Origin: Hevea brasiliensis | Lineage: Eukaryota; Streptophyta; Magnoliopsida; Malpighiales; Euphorbiaceae | Assembly (NCBI RefSeq): GCF_030052815.1 | Contig: NC_079510.1 | Span: 51,798,725-51,862,724 of the forward strand | Length of the DNA: 64,000 nucleotides | Direction of reading: 5' to 3' | Part shown: positions 33,771-45,369 of the stretch, piece by piece | Numbering within the stretch: position 1 is the first letter of the stretch | Layout: the number at the start of each line of letters is the position of its first letter | Notes under the pieces: model-generated | Database searches by the model: none | Seen by the model: the letters and a program-made list of their open reading frames with translations, nothing else | Told to the model about the DNA's origin: nothing | Made by a program: the position numbers and the translations under genes

Positions 33771-35611
33771 GTATGTAATATTGGTTTTCTTTAGTTTTCT
33801 CGTGCTTTTCTTTCCTTTCTGTGTATTGGAACGTGGAAGCAGAAGCTGATAATGGAGGAGTAGAGACCCAAAAGGAACATATATAAATCATAGCATGCAA
33901 AAGTTTCATAGTGACGAATGTAAGAGAAGAGAAGGGGGGTCATGGCTCATGGAAGTTGAAATTGAAGCTGACTATGCCCATTTCGACCTCCATGAGCTGC
34001 CTGATCAAGCTGACTATGCATGCATGCCCATTTGGGTGGACTCCTTCCCTCTTCATTTTCAAGTTAATATTTGGCCCTCCAAGCTTAGGTGTTGGATTGG
34101 ATGCAATATAATTTTATCTGTTCAATTAAGTTGTGCATTTCATCTCTAAGATTATTTAGTGAACTCAGTCCATTTATTTAATACATTCCATACATATATT
34201 TTTTTTTTCAAATCAATTATTATTTTTTAAGAAGAATCTCATTTATTTACGAATGTTCCTATGCAAACATATTATTATATTCAATAATTTTCTCTTGCGT
34301 ATACAAAATTTCCTACCTTTGACTTGGGGTTTATTATATGTACCCATCATCTCTCACTTCATTGGTGTTTCCCTTCCATTCCCACAGGGCATAGCATAGG
34401 TGGATATGGTCTTACGGCTGCCCTTTGTTGGATAAAACTTCATAAATTTGGAACTTTTGAATTCCCAGTAGCTAGTCTATGGTTTCTTTATCAAGAAATC
34501 AAAACTTGTTTTTTTTTCAGTAATTAAAAACTGAAACATATTAATAAGCTTTTATTCGCTATATATATATATTGGAGTGGTTTTTAGAGTTATAAGATTT
34601 TAATTTTGAGTCTTAATTGAAGCTAATTATATATAAAAAAAAAAGTAGAATGATATATATTTCAGTTGTTGCCTTCTTGGCGATGGGAATTTAATCTTGA
34701 AGGCATTACATATGGGGTGTAATAATACCTTTTCCTCATTCTTATTTTTCTTCCCTTTGAATGGTTCAAAAGATGGGCTAAGTTTCTGTCCATTTATATT
34801 GCCATTGCTAAATAATCAAATCCAAAATCTTACTTTTTTTTTTCTTTTTATTGAAAAAATCATAATTTTTGAATTGAAATCCATTTAATATTGCCATTGC
34901 TGATTTTCCTTTTTTGTTCTTTTATCTATTTATTATATAAATAAAAAAAATTGACTTAAAGTTATTTATTAAAAAATTTTAATTTATTTTATTTTTAAAT
35001 TTTGTTCAATTTAATTTAAAATTTTCAATTTAAGTTTAATAGCCTAAAAATCAAGAAAATAATTTTTTTTTAATTTTTAAAATTAAATTAATAAATTTAA
35101 CTCATAAATTTAATTAAATTTAAATTAATTTTTTTTATTAATTTAAATAAAAAATTAAAAATAAATTAAATTAAACTTCTCAAACTAAATTATACATTTT
35201 ACCAAAAAAATTTAAGAAATCACGATTCTTTTCTTTTCACTCCAATTCTCGCATTGAGGGTCGAAGTCAAAACACGTAAAGCATTTACACAAAATGTAGA
35301 GGAAATTCGAAGCCGGCCACGGCGAATCACAAGAAGAAGTCAAGGCACCTCCAATTCCAAAGCAAAGAGAAGAGAATTTGAGAATATCCCACTATTATGT
35401 GACTAGTTAATCTCAAGATACTCTTGCTAACCATCGACTCTTCCGCCCCGACGATGGCGACGTGGGACACGGACACCCACTTGCCGTTTTTAAGTCGATG
35501 GATATTTTTGAGCCACTGATATAAAGTGAAGAAGAGAATTATTGAGTGCCAAGAGAAATTGAGTAGAAAGCGTACAAGCAGGAACAAATATCTCTCTCCT
35601 TCAAAAGCAAC
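33771..35611. other. Intergenic: 5' flank of copy 2 and PMP22 promoter
   Basis: The left part (to about 34500) is the duplicated upstream flank of copy 2. The middle, 34850-35220, is a very AT-rich tract. A TATAAAG at 35520-35526 lies about 90 bases before the PMP22 ATG. No gene is seen. Confidence 0.5.
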
Positions 35612-38600
35612 ATGGGATCAGTGGCAAAGAAAGGACTACAACAGTATTTGTTACAGCTTCAGCACCATCCCTTGAGAACTAAGGTCCCTTCGCTTCTCAC
35701 TCTGTTATGTGTTTTTTCTTGATTATTTCAGCTCAGTTTTTGATGGGTAGTCTTGATTGAGGTTAAGAAGCAATCAAAGTTTCAATCTTTTCCATATCCC
35801 CAAAGAGTGGAAGATTGAACTCAACTATCCGGATTGGGGGTTACTATGGAGTTTAGATTGTTCTTATTCATGAACTTTGTGGTCTTTGATTCATCGATTT
35901 CGTAACAGTTTAATTGTAATGCAGGCAATTACAGCCGGGTTGCTATCAGCTATTAGTGACATTGTAGCACAGAAACTCTCTGGCATTCAGAAACTTCAAC
36001 TCAGACGGCTTCTTCTGAAAGTGGTAATAGCTACTTTGCCATGTTTAAAAATCAATCAAAGAATTAATTAATTAATTACAAGGTTGAGATTTGGTATTCT
36101 GCAGCTCAACGAGATTTTTTTATGTTAATTTAGTGTACTTAGTTGTAGACTGACTTGATGTCAAAGAAACGGTGAATTTCTGTTGAACTTCAAATAGTAC
36201 TTGGTGAAGGTATTGCAAGAAAGGAACATAAATTCTAATTGCAAATTTGGAATCCTTTAGCACTCAGCAATGCTAAGAAGTTATGATATGTTTCTGGCTT
36301 TTCACCACAAATTTATCTACCCCTACTATGTAAAATGGAGTGCAAATATTGTACATCATCTTACAGAAACTAAGACTATTATTTCAAACTTTGTATGGAA
36401 TTTGCCATAAGTTCGCCCAATTAGTAAGAATTTTTATTGATTAATGTCTAGCAAAAGGGTGTCAGGCACAAGCTGAGGTATAGTCTTGTTGGGAACCACA
36501 TCTCTCCTCCAAGGTTGTGGTTAAGGGTGAGCATTCGGTTCAAACAGAACCGAATCGAATTAAATTATTAAAACCGAATTACTATATTTTAGAACCGAAT
36601 CGAACTGAAATAAATGAAAAACCGAATCAAACTGAACCACTTTATTTCGGTTCAAACCGATCGGTTCCGAATTTTGCTTATTTTTTAATTTAGACTTGAT
36701 TTTCAAGTTATTTGGTTTGATTTTAATCTTAGTTTGAACCAAATAACCATTAATTAATGAAATTAATCAATTAATATATATATAATTGCATATAATTCAT
36801 AAATTCCCTATAAAAATAAATTAATTCAAAAATAAAAAATACAATTCGGTTCAGTTCGGTTCAAACCGATTTTTTTCTCTAAAACCGAACTGAACCGAAT
36901 TACCAAATTAAGGCTGTTCGGTTCGGTTTTTCAATTTAAACCGAATAGTGCTCACCCTTAGTTGTGGTTGACATGTCCAATCCCTCTCCCTAGCCTCAGC
37001 AAGGGGTTATTTTTTAGTGCAAATGCAGTTAGTGCAGTTGTAAGGGTCCTGGGTTTACAACCACAAGGATGTAGCTTTGAAAAAAGCTGAGCATGACAAG
37101 CGTGTGGTATGGCTAGACCTGCCAAGATTTCATGGTCTCAACCTGGTCTCAGGTGGTGTTATGGTCTATGCCCTTTTGTGAACTGAGTGGAACAAACCAA
37201 GAAAATGATACTCTAGCTGCTTGTGAAATTTGCAATCAAAGTTGGATCTTCATATGTTACCATTATAGCAGTGTGTATGCTGGCCAATTGGTACTCTTAA
37301 GTTGTTTACCTGGGAAATGATGATATGCCGATTTGTATGTGTGTATTTTCTGTTATGCATTTTATCTTAGACTTTTCCCTAACACATAAATGCAGCTTTT
37401 TGGTTTTGCGTATCTTGGACCATTTGGGCATTTCCTACATATAATACTGGATAAAATGTTCAAAGGGAAGAAGGATACAAAAACAGTTGCCAAGAAGGTA
37501 TGTTAATACTTGTGTGACTCCACTCAACAGGAAAATTCCATATTCTCAGTTCTCTTATTTCACATTGACATCTATAGTGATTAGTAATCTGCTTAAGTTT
37601 CCAATCAAATGATGAATTTTGTTGTCAAATACTTCAAACCTAATGTTTTATTTGAATTTTGATTAATAAATTACATCATTCTGATGCCTACTTGAAGTAA
37701 ATTGTTGTGAAATGAAGAATTAAAATTTTCAGGTAGTGCTGGAGCAGTTGACATCTTCTCCTTGGAACAACATGCTGTTCATGATTTACTACGGTGTGAT
37801 CGTTGAAAGTAAGTTCATACCAACTCAACTCAAGTCAACTCAATGAAGCCTTGATTAATCTAACAAGGGGTTTAATTCTAAGAATTTGTCTATTATGGAA
37901 AAAACACTTAATATAATGGTGTAAGTGCAATTGTTGGGCAAGATACAAAAAATAAAGTCCTTTAGCAAGAGCAAAGGGATCAAATAAATTGGTTCCTTGA
38001 ACTATTCTTTAAGTTTGGTCCTGTTATGAGTTTCTATGTGAAATTCTATGATTTTACAGTGTCTAAGTATTGTCAAATTTTCAAACAAGGTCAGCTTAGA
38101 GAGACAGGCTAGGTGTGAATATAGCTATTGCCTGAGAAATGGAATACTATTAACTACGTTGTTCTTTTTGTCACAAACAATAATGTTACTGGTGTTTTTC
38201 ATCTAACTGTGATGTCAAATGCAGGAAGGCCCTGGATGCATGTGAAAACCAAAATAAAAAAAGAATACCCAACAGTGCAGTTCACCTCATGGACGGTATT
38301 GTTCTGTTCCTGATACTATTATGGTAATGTTATTACATGAAATATTAGTTAAACTTATGACTGCCATAAGACCTTCAATCATGGAAATTGCAGTTCTGGC
38401 CAGTTGTGGGATGGGTGAATCACCAGTATGTGCCACTGCAGTTTCGTGTCATTTTCCACAGTGTCGTTGCATGTGGCTGGTATATACTCTTGTCTCCCTT
38501 TAATTCTGCTTCCTCCTGTGTATACTCAGATTTGTATTTAAAATTTTTTCGTTTTTTCCTTGATATCATTCTGCAGGGGAATATTTCTGAATCTGCGAGC

Positions 38601-38628
38601 AAGGTCTATGGCATTGACAAAAGGTTGA
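35612..38628 (+). CDS. PMP22: PMP22/Mpv17-family membrane protein (peroxisomal type)
   Basis: Seven exons: 35612-35683, 35925-36023, 37396-37497, 37733-37808, 38225-38295, 38394-38479 and 38577-38628. They sum to 558 nt (185 residues plus stop), close to Arabidopsis PMP22 (about 190), with phases matching at every junction. The protein reads MGSVAKKGLQQYLLQLQHHP, AITAGLLSAISDIVAQKLSG, LFGFAYLGPFGHFLHIILDK, EQLTSSPWNNMLFMIYYGVI, FWPVVGWVNHQYVPLQFRVI, HSVVACGWGIFLNLRARSMA and LTKG. The W..FWP..NHQYVPLQFR block is the family signature. Four hydrophobic segments are visible. PMP22-type proteins sit in the peroxisomal membrane and are proposed to affect permeability; the Lys-rich KGKKDTKTVAKK loop and short N-terminus agree with PMP22 more than with mitochondrial Mpv17 relatives. 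Intron 2 holds a MITE. No lesion is seen. Confidence 0.92.
36522..36960. mobile_element. hAT-type MITE in PMP22 intron 2, TSD GTTGTGGT
   Basis: 439 bp. The ends TAAGGGTGAGC and GCTCACCCTTA are a perfect 11-bp inverted pair, extended with mismatches by ATTCGGTT/AACCGAAT. Perfect 8-bp duplications GTTGTGGT lie at 36514-36521 and 36961-36968. The interior is built from CCGAAC/GGTTCGGTT-type words. The 8-bp TSD points to hAT mobilisation. Confidence 0.92.
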
Positions 38629-39398
38629 AGTATGTCTCCAATGACAGAGTCCCCTATTCCAGCAACACTACATATGACTAATGGGGTGTGTGCTTTGAAT
38701 GATTAATTATTCAAATTAGTCTTCATTATTCAATAAACTTGAATTCATTCCTTGTGCAAAGTTATTTGCATGTGAAAAGCAATGCACCGTGTGAGATTGT
38801 GAATGAATTCAAGGACAAGGAGTCTTTTATCTGTGATATGAAAGTGGAAAATGTACGAGATTGAATCAGAATTCAGAATGTGTGATATTTGAACGTCCGA
38901 CCTGCAATGAAATTGGACTTCTTACCTAACACTAGCAATCTTCTCGTATCCTTTTCCAAAATGCTTCCATCTGCCGACCTTGTGCACGTCTAATTAATTG
39001 GTGCTCCTTTCAAATTGGAAATCGTTGACCTGGCTAATTCAAGTGATATCTTAATTTAGTTGGGGTAATTTTTTTTTCACTAGATCAATTCTATTAAACT
39101 TTAATTATGATTTTTTTTTTCTTTTAATTCAACATTTGCAGACAAGTTTGGATTGGCTTGAGGAATCTATTATAATTTTAAAATCTTAAAACATCAGCTA
39201 ATACGTGGAATAGGGCTTTTATTATTTTAAAATCTTAAAATTTTGAAACCAGGTTAGTATGTTTTTATAAAAATAAGATTATTTAATTATTTTTAAATTA
39301 TTTTATAAAATATAAATGTGATAAATAAAAATGAATGAATGTAGTATTTAAAAATTGTGATGTTAATTATTATAATTATGAAAATAAACTTCATTTAC

Positions 39399-39399
<1 letters not shown>

Positions 39400-39444
<45 letters not shown>
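39400..39444. repeat. (TA)n microsatellite
   Basis: About 22 TA units. Confidence 0.95.
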
Positions 39445-39450
<6 letters not shown>

Positions 39451-39770
39451 GAATTTAGAAAAGTGAAATCTAGTTCTCTTTTTTGTTATAATGCATTATG
39501 TATGGTATGCAGGCAATGATTTTTCACATACTAACGTGAAAGAATGTGCGTTTAAAATGGATCGATTGCGGATGATATATGTAGGTGGTTTATATGGGTT
39601 AACATATCTTGATAAAATTGTCATGATTTTATCAAAGAGCGTGTCTTATCACTAAATCACTTGCGTTACCATGAAGAAAAAAAAAGATGGGTTGGTTCAT
39701 ACATGCCCCTACCAGACGTAAGTTTAAGTGATGAATCTACAGCACGTATGTATGACTGTGCAGACAGAGG

Positions 39771-40285
39771 TAGGGCTGAGCAAAATTCAGTTCAACTCGA
39801 ATCGAACTGAGTCAATTCGGTTCAATTGGTTCGGTTTTAAAACTAAATTGGTTCGGTTCGGTTTTATATTATAAAAATTTCAGTTATTTTGGTTCGGTTC
39901 GATTTTAAAGAGAAAAAATCGATTAAACCGAACCGAACTGAATAGTAATTTATATAGTTAAATCAAACTAAATCGAACTGAATTGATTTTTAAATTGATT
40001 TATTTTTATGAAAAATTTATGAATTATATTTAATTATATATATATTAATTGTTTAATTTCATTGATTAATAGTTATTAGGTTCAAACCAAAGTTAAAATT
40101 AGACCAAATAATTTGAAAATCAAGTCTAAATTAAAAAATCAATAAAAAATCAAACCGATCGGTTTAAACCGAACCGAACTGAAATAAAACGGTTCGGTTT
40201 GGTTTCTAAGATTTACGGCTCGATTTTTATAATTTAATTCGGTTCAATTCAGTTCGGTTCGGTTTGAACCGAATACTCACCCCTA
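39771..40285. mobile_element. hAT-type MITE, inverted relative of the PMP22 intron copy
   Basis: 515 bp. It starts TAGGGCTGAGC and ends CTCACCCCTA (imperfect inverted ends), with an 8-bp duplication GACAGAGG (39763-39770) against GACAAAGG (40286-40293), one mismatch. The interior contains GAAAATCAAGTCTAAATTAA and CAAACCGATCGGTTTAAACC, the reverse complement of the interior of 36522-36960, so the two copies are oppositely oriented. Confidence 0.88.
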
Positions 40286-40560
40286 GACAAAGGGCTAAAC
40301 CAAATTAATTTTTTGTTATTGTTTTCGTTGCTTGTTTCATTTTTTCAATTTTCAAGGCCTCGTTACTCGTTAAAACCTCTTCAAAGTCAAATTCAGGATC
40401 CTAAAAACTTAGTTTCCATGGCCAATGAGCCATTCAAGAGTAAAATTAATAATGCCAAGAAATTGGGTGACTAGAAATAGTCTAATTTACTATTCACTAG
40501 CTCATTCAAACTTGCTAGTTTCAACATTTACCTGTAATTTTCAACAACCTCCACCTCCTG

Positions 40561-40570
40561 TATATATAAA
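40561..40570 (+). promoter_or_regulatory. TATA box of At4g22030-like copy 3
   Basis: TATATATAAA, roughly 155 bases before the ATG at 40724. Confidence 0.5.
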
Positions 40571-40723
40571 TTATAACAATGTGGCAGGTGATGCCTTCAA
40601 ACCCAATTCATCACTTGGCTTTCCTCTTAGCCCTGAATCATTCATACAATATCCAATTTCATCAACATCTCAACGCCTGAATCACGACAAGAATTTTATA
40701 GCTAAAGAGCTAAAGAAACATAC

Positions 40724-42031
40724 ATGGCAACCATTCAAGCTCCAAACAAGTTGTTTCCTTTCATGACTTCATCTTCATGTTCTCGCAGAAGAAGCATTAC
40801 AGCCACTATAAACCTACCAAAAACTCGCATTGCTCCTCTCCCTTTCCCTAAGCTCTCTACTAGAAGCTTGGTGGAAGAACTAGACAGGATGAGTTTTTAT
40901 GAAATTGCAACAGCCACTGCCACCCGAACGGAAAAGGATGCCATTTCCACTTCTGGGATCAATACTAATGATACTTGTGTGAGGCAAGGCACCGATGCTT
41001 CTGATCCTACGGTGATTGCTAAGCTTTATGCAATAATGGAGGCCGTGGCAGATAGGGTGGAGATGCATAAGAATATTGGAGAGCAGCGAGATAACTGGAA
41101 CAATCTTCTTTTGACTTCCATTAATGGCATTACTCTCACTGCTTCTACCATGTGTGGACTTGCAGCCATAAGTGATAGCGGTGCACCCCATGCAACCTTC
41201 AAAATCTCCTCAACAATACTCTATCTTGCTGCTACTGTTATGCTGGCTATAATGAACACCATCCAACCATCTCAACTGGCTGAAGAACAGAGAAATGCTT
41301 CCAGGTTGTTTAAGCAGCTTCAAGCTAGGATTCAAACAATGTTGGCCATTGGGAATCCTACCATTAGTGATGTCAATGAAGCATTGGAGAATGTTTTGGC
41401 TTTAGACAGGGCATATCCACTTCCATTACTAGGTGCTATGCTTGAAAAATTCCCATCAACTGTGAAGCCTGCAGTTTGGTGGCCACAGAAAAAGCAGAAA
41501 AAAGTCGAAGGGCTTGGAAGAAACATGGATATTGGAAATGGTTGGAATAGGAAGATGGAAGACGAAATGAGAGAGATTGTTGGAGTTTTGAAGAGGAAAG
41601 ACAAGGAAGATTACTTAAGGTTAGGTGAAGTAGCCTTGAAAGTAAACAAGATATTGGCCATTTCTGGTCCTCTATTAACCGGCCTTGCAGCTATGGGGTC
41701 TGCTTTTGTGGGTACAAATCCATGGGCAGTGATAGTGGGTGTTGTTGGAGGTGCTTTGGCAAGCGTTGTGAATGCAATGGAGCATGGAGGGCAAGTTGGG
41801 ATGGTACTTGAGATGTATAGGAGCAACGCTGGTTTCTTCAAGCTTATGGAAGAGACAATAGAATCAAATATCAATGAAAGAGATGTGAGGACAAGAGAAA
41901 ATGGAAAAATGCTTGAAATCAAAGTGGCTCTACAGTTAGGCAGGAGCCTCTCAGACCTAAAGAATCTTGCAGCATCATCTTCTCTAAGTAATGGGGAGGC
42001 TACTGAAGAGTTTGCTAGCAAGCTTTTCTAG
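40724..42031 (+). CDS. At4g22030-like protein, copy 3, intact
   Basis: Intronless, 435 residues from MATIQAPNKLFPFMTSSSCS. The N-terminal region to about residue 60 is Ser/Arg/Thr-rich with few acids, resembling a transit peptide. The core keeps every block of copy 1: KLYAIMEAVADRVEMHKNIG, GEQRDNWNNLLLTSINGITL, a hydrophobic pair ending ILYLAATVMLAIMNTIQPSQ, LAEEQRNASRLFKQLQARIQ, LDRAYPLPLLGAMLEKFPST, AVWWPQKKQ, DEMREIVGVLKRKDKEDYLR, a second hydrophobic pair (ILAISGPLLTGLAAMGSAFV and WAVIVGVVGGALASVVN), HGGQVGMVLEMYRSNAGFFK and the terminal EFASKLF. It is on the opposite strand to copies 1 and 2 and is clearly more diverged from them than they are from each other. The long frames on the opposite strand are shadows. 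Function is unknown; it is probably a plastid or other membrane protein. Confidence 0.9.
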   Translation: MATIQAPNKLFPFMTSSSCSRRRSITATINLPKTRIAPLPFPKLSTRSLVEELDRMSFYEIATATATRTEKDAISTSGINTNDTCVRQGTDASDPTVIAKLYAIMEAVADRVEMHKNIGEQRDNWNNLLLTSINGITLTASTMCGLAAISDSGAPHATFKISSTILYLAATVMLAIMNTIQPSQLAEEQRNASRLFKQLQARIQTMLAIGNPTISDVNEALENVLALDRAYPLPLLGAMLEKFPSTVKPAVWWPQKKQKKVEGLGRNMDIGNGWNRKMEDEMREIVGVLKRKDKEDYLRLGEVALKVNKILAISGPLLTGLAAMGSAFVGTNPWAVIVGVVGGALASVVNAMEHGGQVGMVLEMYRSNAGFFKLMEETIESNINERDVRTRENGKMLEIKVALQLGRSLSDLKNLAASSSLSNGEATEEFASKLF

Positions 42032-42700
42032 CTATTAGTAGCTTACTTGTCCATACATAACGTGGTATGATAATTATGTTGATTTTTGTACATAATCTAA
42101 CATAAATATCGCTCATAAATACAAATTAATTTTGTTCGGAAAATTTTGATGAGCTCTTCTTTTTCTTCTATTTTCCTTGCCGATAAATCAAATAAAAAGG
42201 TGAATTATTATTATTATTATTATTATTATTAGTATCGTGAAAATTAAAAAAAAAATTCAAATAACTCTGTTGAATAAGATGGGATCGAATAAAATCATGT
42301 CATAATCTGGAATGCATTTATAATATATTAAGAGAATGTTAATCTATTGCATTTATCACATGGCACATTTATTAAATAATTCATTAACCTTACCATGTGT
42401 TGATTTATAAATACCAGAAAAAAGTTGAAAATATTTAATTACATTATATTTCAATTATTAATCTAAATATTATCATTTAAATAACAAATAAAAAATATAA
42501 TAAGAAATGGCAGCATGTGAATTATTAATGTGTCTCAATCCACAAATATTATTCCTTAAATGCACATTAATCCAATTTAAGCGAGTTTCTATTATGAAAC
42601 TCTAGAAGAATATCCCACATGCAATACTAAATAAATTGTTAATAATATTTTTTTTTTTTCGTAAACAGATCTCTCATTACACTTAATTATGCTTAATTAA
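42032..42700. other. Intergenic 3' of copy 3
   Basis: AT-rich, with a short ATT run at 42208-42231 and a poly-T run near 42648. No gene. Confidence 0.6.
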
Positions 42701-42716
42701 ACTGATGTGGTGTATT

Positions 42717-45170
42717 CTCAATGCGATTAAAAAGGGGAAGAATTGGTTACATGGCGCTGAAGGTTGATCTTGAAAAGCTTATGACAGAATCAGATGGGAG
42801 TTTCTTAGAGATACCTTGTTAGATGTGGGCCTTCCTAGTTCTTTTGTTGAAACAGTCATGAGATGTATTTCTGGTGCGGAGATGAGGGTTGTGTGGAATG
42901 GGGGTTTAACAGATAGTTTTTCTGCTTCCAGAGGGTTGAGACAAGGGGATCCCCTATCTACTTACCTTTTTGTTCTATGCATAGAAAGATTAGCTCATGG
43001 CATTTTGGAGGCTACTGGGGACCATTCCTGGCGCCCAATTTTTCTTAATAGAGGGGGTCCTTCTTTGTCTCATTTGTTTTTCGCTGATGATCTTATTCTG
43101 TTTGCTGAGGCGTTGATAGATCAAGTGCATGTTATTCGTTAGGTTCTGGAGAGTTTTTGTCTTAGCTCTGGTCAAAAAGTAAATTATTCAAAAACTCATA
43201 TTTTTTTTCTAAGAATGTGAGTAACAGTCTTCGACGCAACTTGTGTAACGTGCTTGGTGTAAGAGAAACAGATGATTTAGGGAGGTATCTTGGAGTCCCT
43301 CTTCTTCACTCTCGAGTTACTAAGGCCACTTATCAATACATTGTGGACAAGGTCAGAAAGAAGTTAAACAGCTAGGATGTCAAAAAATTATCTCTTGCGG
43401 GTAGGGTGACTTTAGCTCGTTCAGTGCTTACAGCAATTCCTATTTACAGCATGCACACTGCTTGCATTCCACAAGCTGTGTGTCATGAAGTAGATAAATT
43501 ATGCCGCCAATTTATCTGGGGTGCTTCTGCTGACAAAAAGAAGATAGCTTTGGTGAGTTGGGAGCATGTTCAACTTCCTAAAGAAATGGGAGGCCTGGGT
43601 TTCCGCAATCTCTCAATGCTTAATAATGCTTTCTTATTGAAGTTAGCATGGGAAATTTCCAAAAATCCTCATGCTTTATGGGTCCAAGTCATCAGGTCAA
43701 AGTATAAGGTGGGTGATGATCCTCTTCCTCAATGTTTGCGAGCTTACAACTGTTCGAATTTGTGGAGGAATATAGTTTGGATATGGTCTTCATTTCAGAA
43801 TGGGGTGTGTTGGTCGTTCGGAAATGGCAAATTGGCTAGATTTTGGTTGGATGCCTAGCTGCCTGATGGAATAATTCTTCAACGAATTGCCATTCAACCT
43901 ATCCTTGAGGATTTGTTGAATGAGACTATTGCTAGCTATGTTACAGCTGTAGGTTAGTGGGATTGGGGAAAGTTTAGTCAGTTCCTGCCAGCCTCTAGTA
44001 TTCTCTATTTAACAACCATTCCTCCTTCTTTGTCTTCTCAGGTGGAAGACTCACTTTTTTGGGCATCTTCAAGTTCAGGCCAGTTTTCAATTAAATCTGC
44101 TTATCAACACCTTTTGGGATATTGAGTTCTCTAATGATAGTAACTGGCATTGGGTTTGGAAGTGGAAGGGTCTGGAGAGAATCCAGTATTTCTTATGGCT
44201 AGCGATTAATGATCGCTTATTAACAAATCATGAGCAACTTCGAAGGCATTTATGTATGGTGGATTCTTGTGATATTTGTTTGTCGGGGGTGGAATCAGGG
44301 CTTCATGTTTTGAGAGATTGTGTTGTGGCTTCTTATATTTGGAAGCACTTTGTTCCGAGGAATGACTGGGCTGAGTTCTTCTCTTCAAATACTGATCTCC
44401 GGAACTGGGTTATTCAAAATTTGAGTAAATGTGACCATGAAGTGCAGAATATGCACTGGCCTTTTCTTTTTGGCTTCATATGTTGGTCTATATGGGGTAG
44501 GCAAAATTGTTCTTTGTTTGGGGAGAATGATTTGAGCCTTGACTCTATGATTCATGTCATGACTTGCAAAGCACAAGATTGGTATTCTGTGGTATCTCGT
44601 TTACCCGAAAAAATTGATTCATGTATGAAGACAATAACGACCGTGAGTTGGACTTGTCCCCCTGATAACGTGTTTAAATTAAATATTGATGGTTCTCTTC
44701 CAAATTCGGGTGGTATAGCTTATGGCGGAGGGCTTATTCGAGACTCGAATGGCTGATGGATTAAGGAGTTCAAGGCTGTGTTTGGGAAGACTTCAGTTTT
44801 AGGAGCTGAATTATGGTCTATCCTTGAAGGTATGAAGCTTGCCAAAAGTCTTGGGCTGAAGGATAAAATTGTTGAGAGCGATAATCTTATTGCTGTGCAA
44901 ATTCTTACGGGAGTTCTTCAGCCTCCAGGTGCTATTTTATCAGTTGTTTCTGCAATTCAATTCATTTCAACTCCTGATTGAAAGGTTACCTTCTCTCATG
45001 TGTTGCGTGATGCGAATTACGCTGCAGATTGGTTAGCAGGGCATCTTCATACTCATGATTTTGGTGTTGAAGTGTTGGATACTCCTCTTGTAGATTTGGT
45101 TCCATGGCTTATGCATGATCTCGTGGGTGTTGCTTACTTTAGATCTGTTTAATTGTTTGTTTTAATCTCT

Positions 45171-45204
<34 letters not shown>
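42717..45204 (+). mobile_element. 5'-truncated L1-type LINE (RT, zf-RVT, RNase H) with 16-bp TSD
   Basis: Begins inside the reverse-transcriptase domain at GYMALKVDLEK and continues with SRGLRQGDPLSTYLFVLCIE, the catalytic FADDLILFAEA, RYLGVPLLHSRVTKATYQYI, LSLAGRVTLARSVLTAIPIY, a zf-RVT-type region (FLWLAINDRLLTN, CDICLSGVESGLHVLRDC) and an RNase H-like C-terminus (FKLNIDGSLPNSGG, GAELWSILEGMKLAKSLGLK, HVLRDANYAADWLAGH). It ends in a poly-A of about 29 at 45177-45205. The direct repeat ACTGATGTGGTGTATT occurs at 42701-42716 and 45205-45220. Several stops and frameshifts are present (for example a 1-base loss near 42778, and stops at 43139, 43372, 43856 and 44754), so it cannot be active. Truncation plus a long TSD is the classic target-primed insertion signature. 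Confidence 0.95.
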
Positions 45205-45207
<3 letters not shown>

Positions 45208-45369
45208 GATGTGGTGTATTAGCTTAGAATATACTGTCAAAGACAACAGCTTGTACCTGTCCCTATAGCTACAGGTTGGCTTGTCTTTTTCAATTAAGCT
45301 CTAATAACTCTTGGTTTGAAAGTCAAAGTAGGAATCTTCAGCCCTCCACAAATACGGCCAAATTGCTAA

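Larger units (their letters stand above)
38629..40723. other. Intergenic between PMP22 and At4g22030-like copy 3
   Basis: No gene. It holds the PMP22 3' flank, a TA microsatellite (39400-39444), an inverted MITE relative (39771-40285) and the promoter of copy 3, with TATATATAAA at 40561-40570 about 155 bases before the ATG. Confidence 0.6.

Noticed and set aside
35327..35587. 86-codon minus-strand frame upstream of PMP22
   Set aside because: Lies in the promoter and leader of PMP22 with no recognisable domain.
41332..42021. Minus-strand frames opposite copy 3
   Set aside because: Shadow frames; the plus-strand protein is conserved in the other copies.
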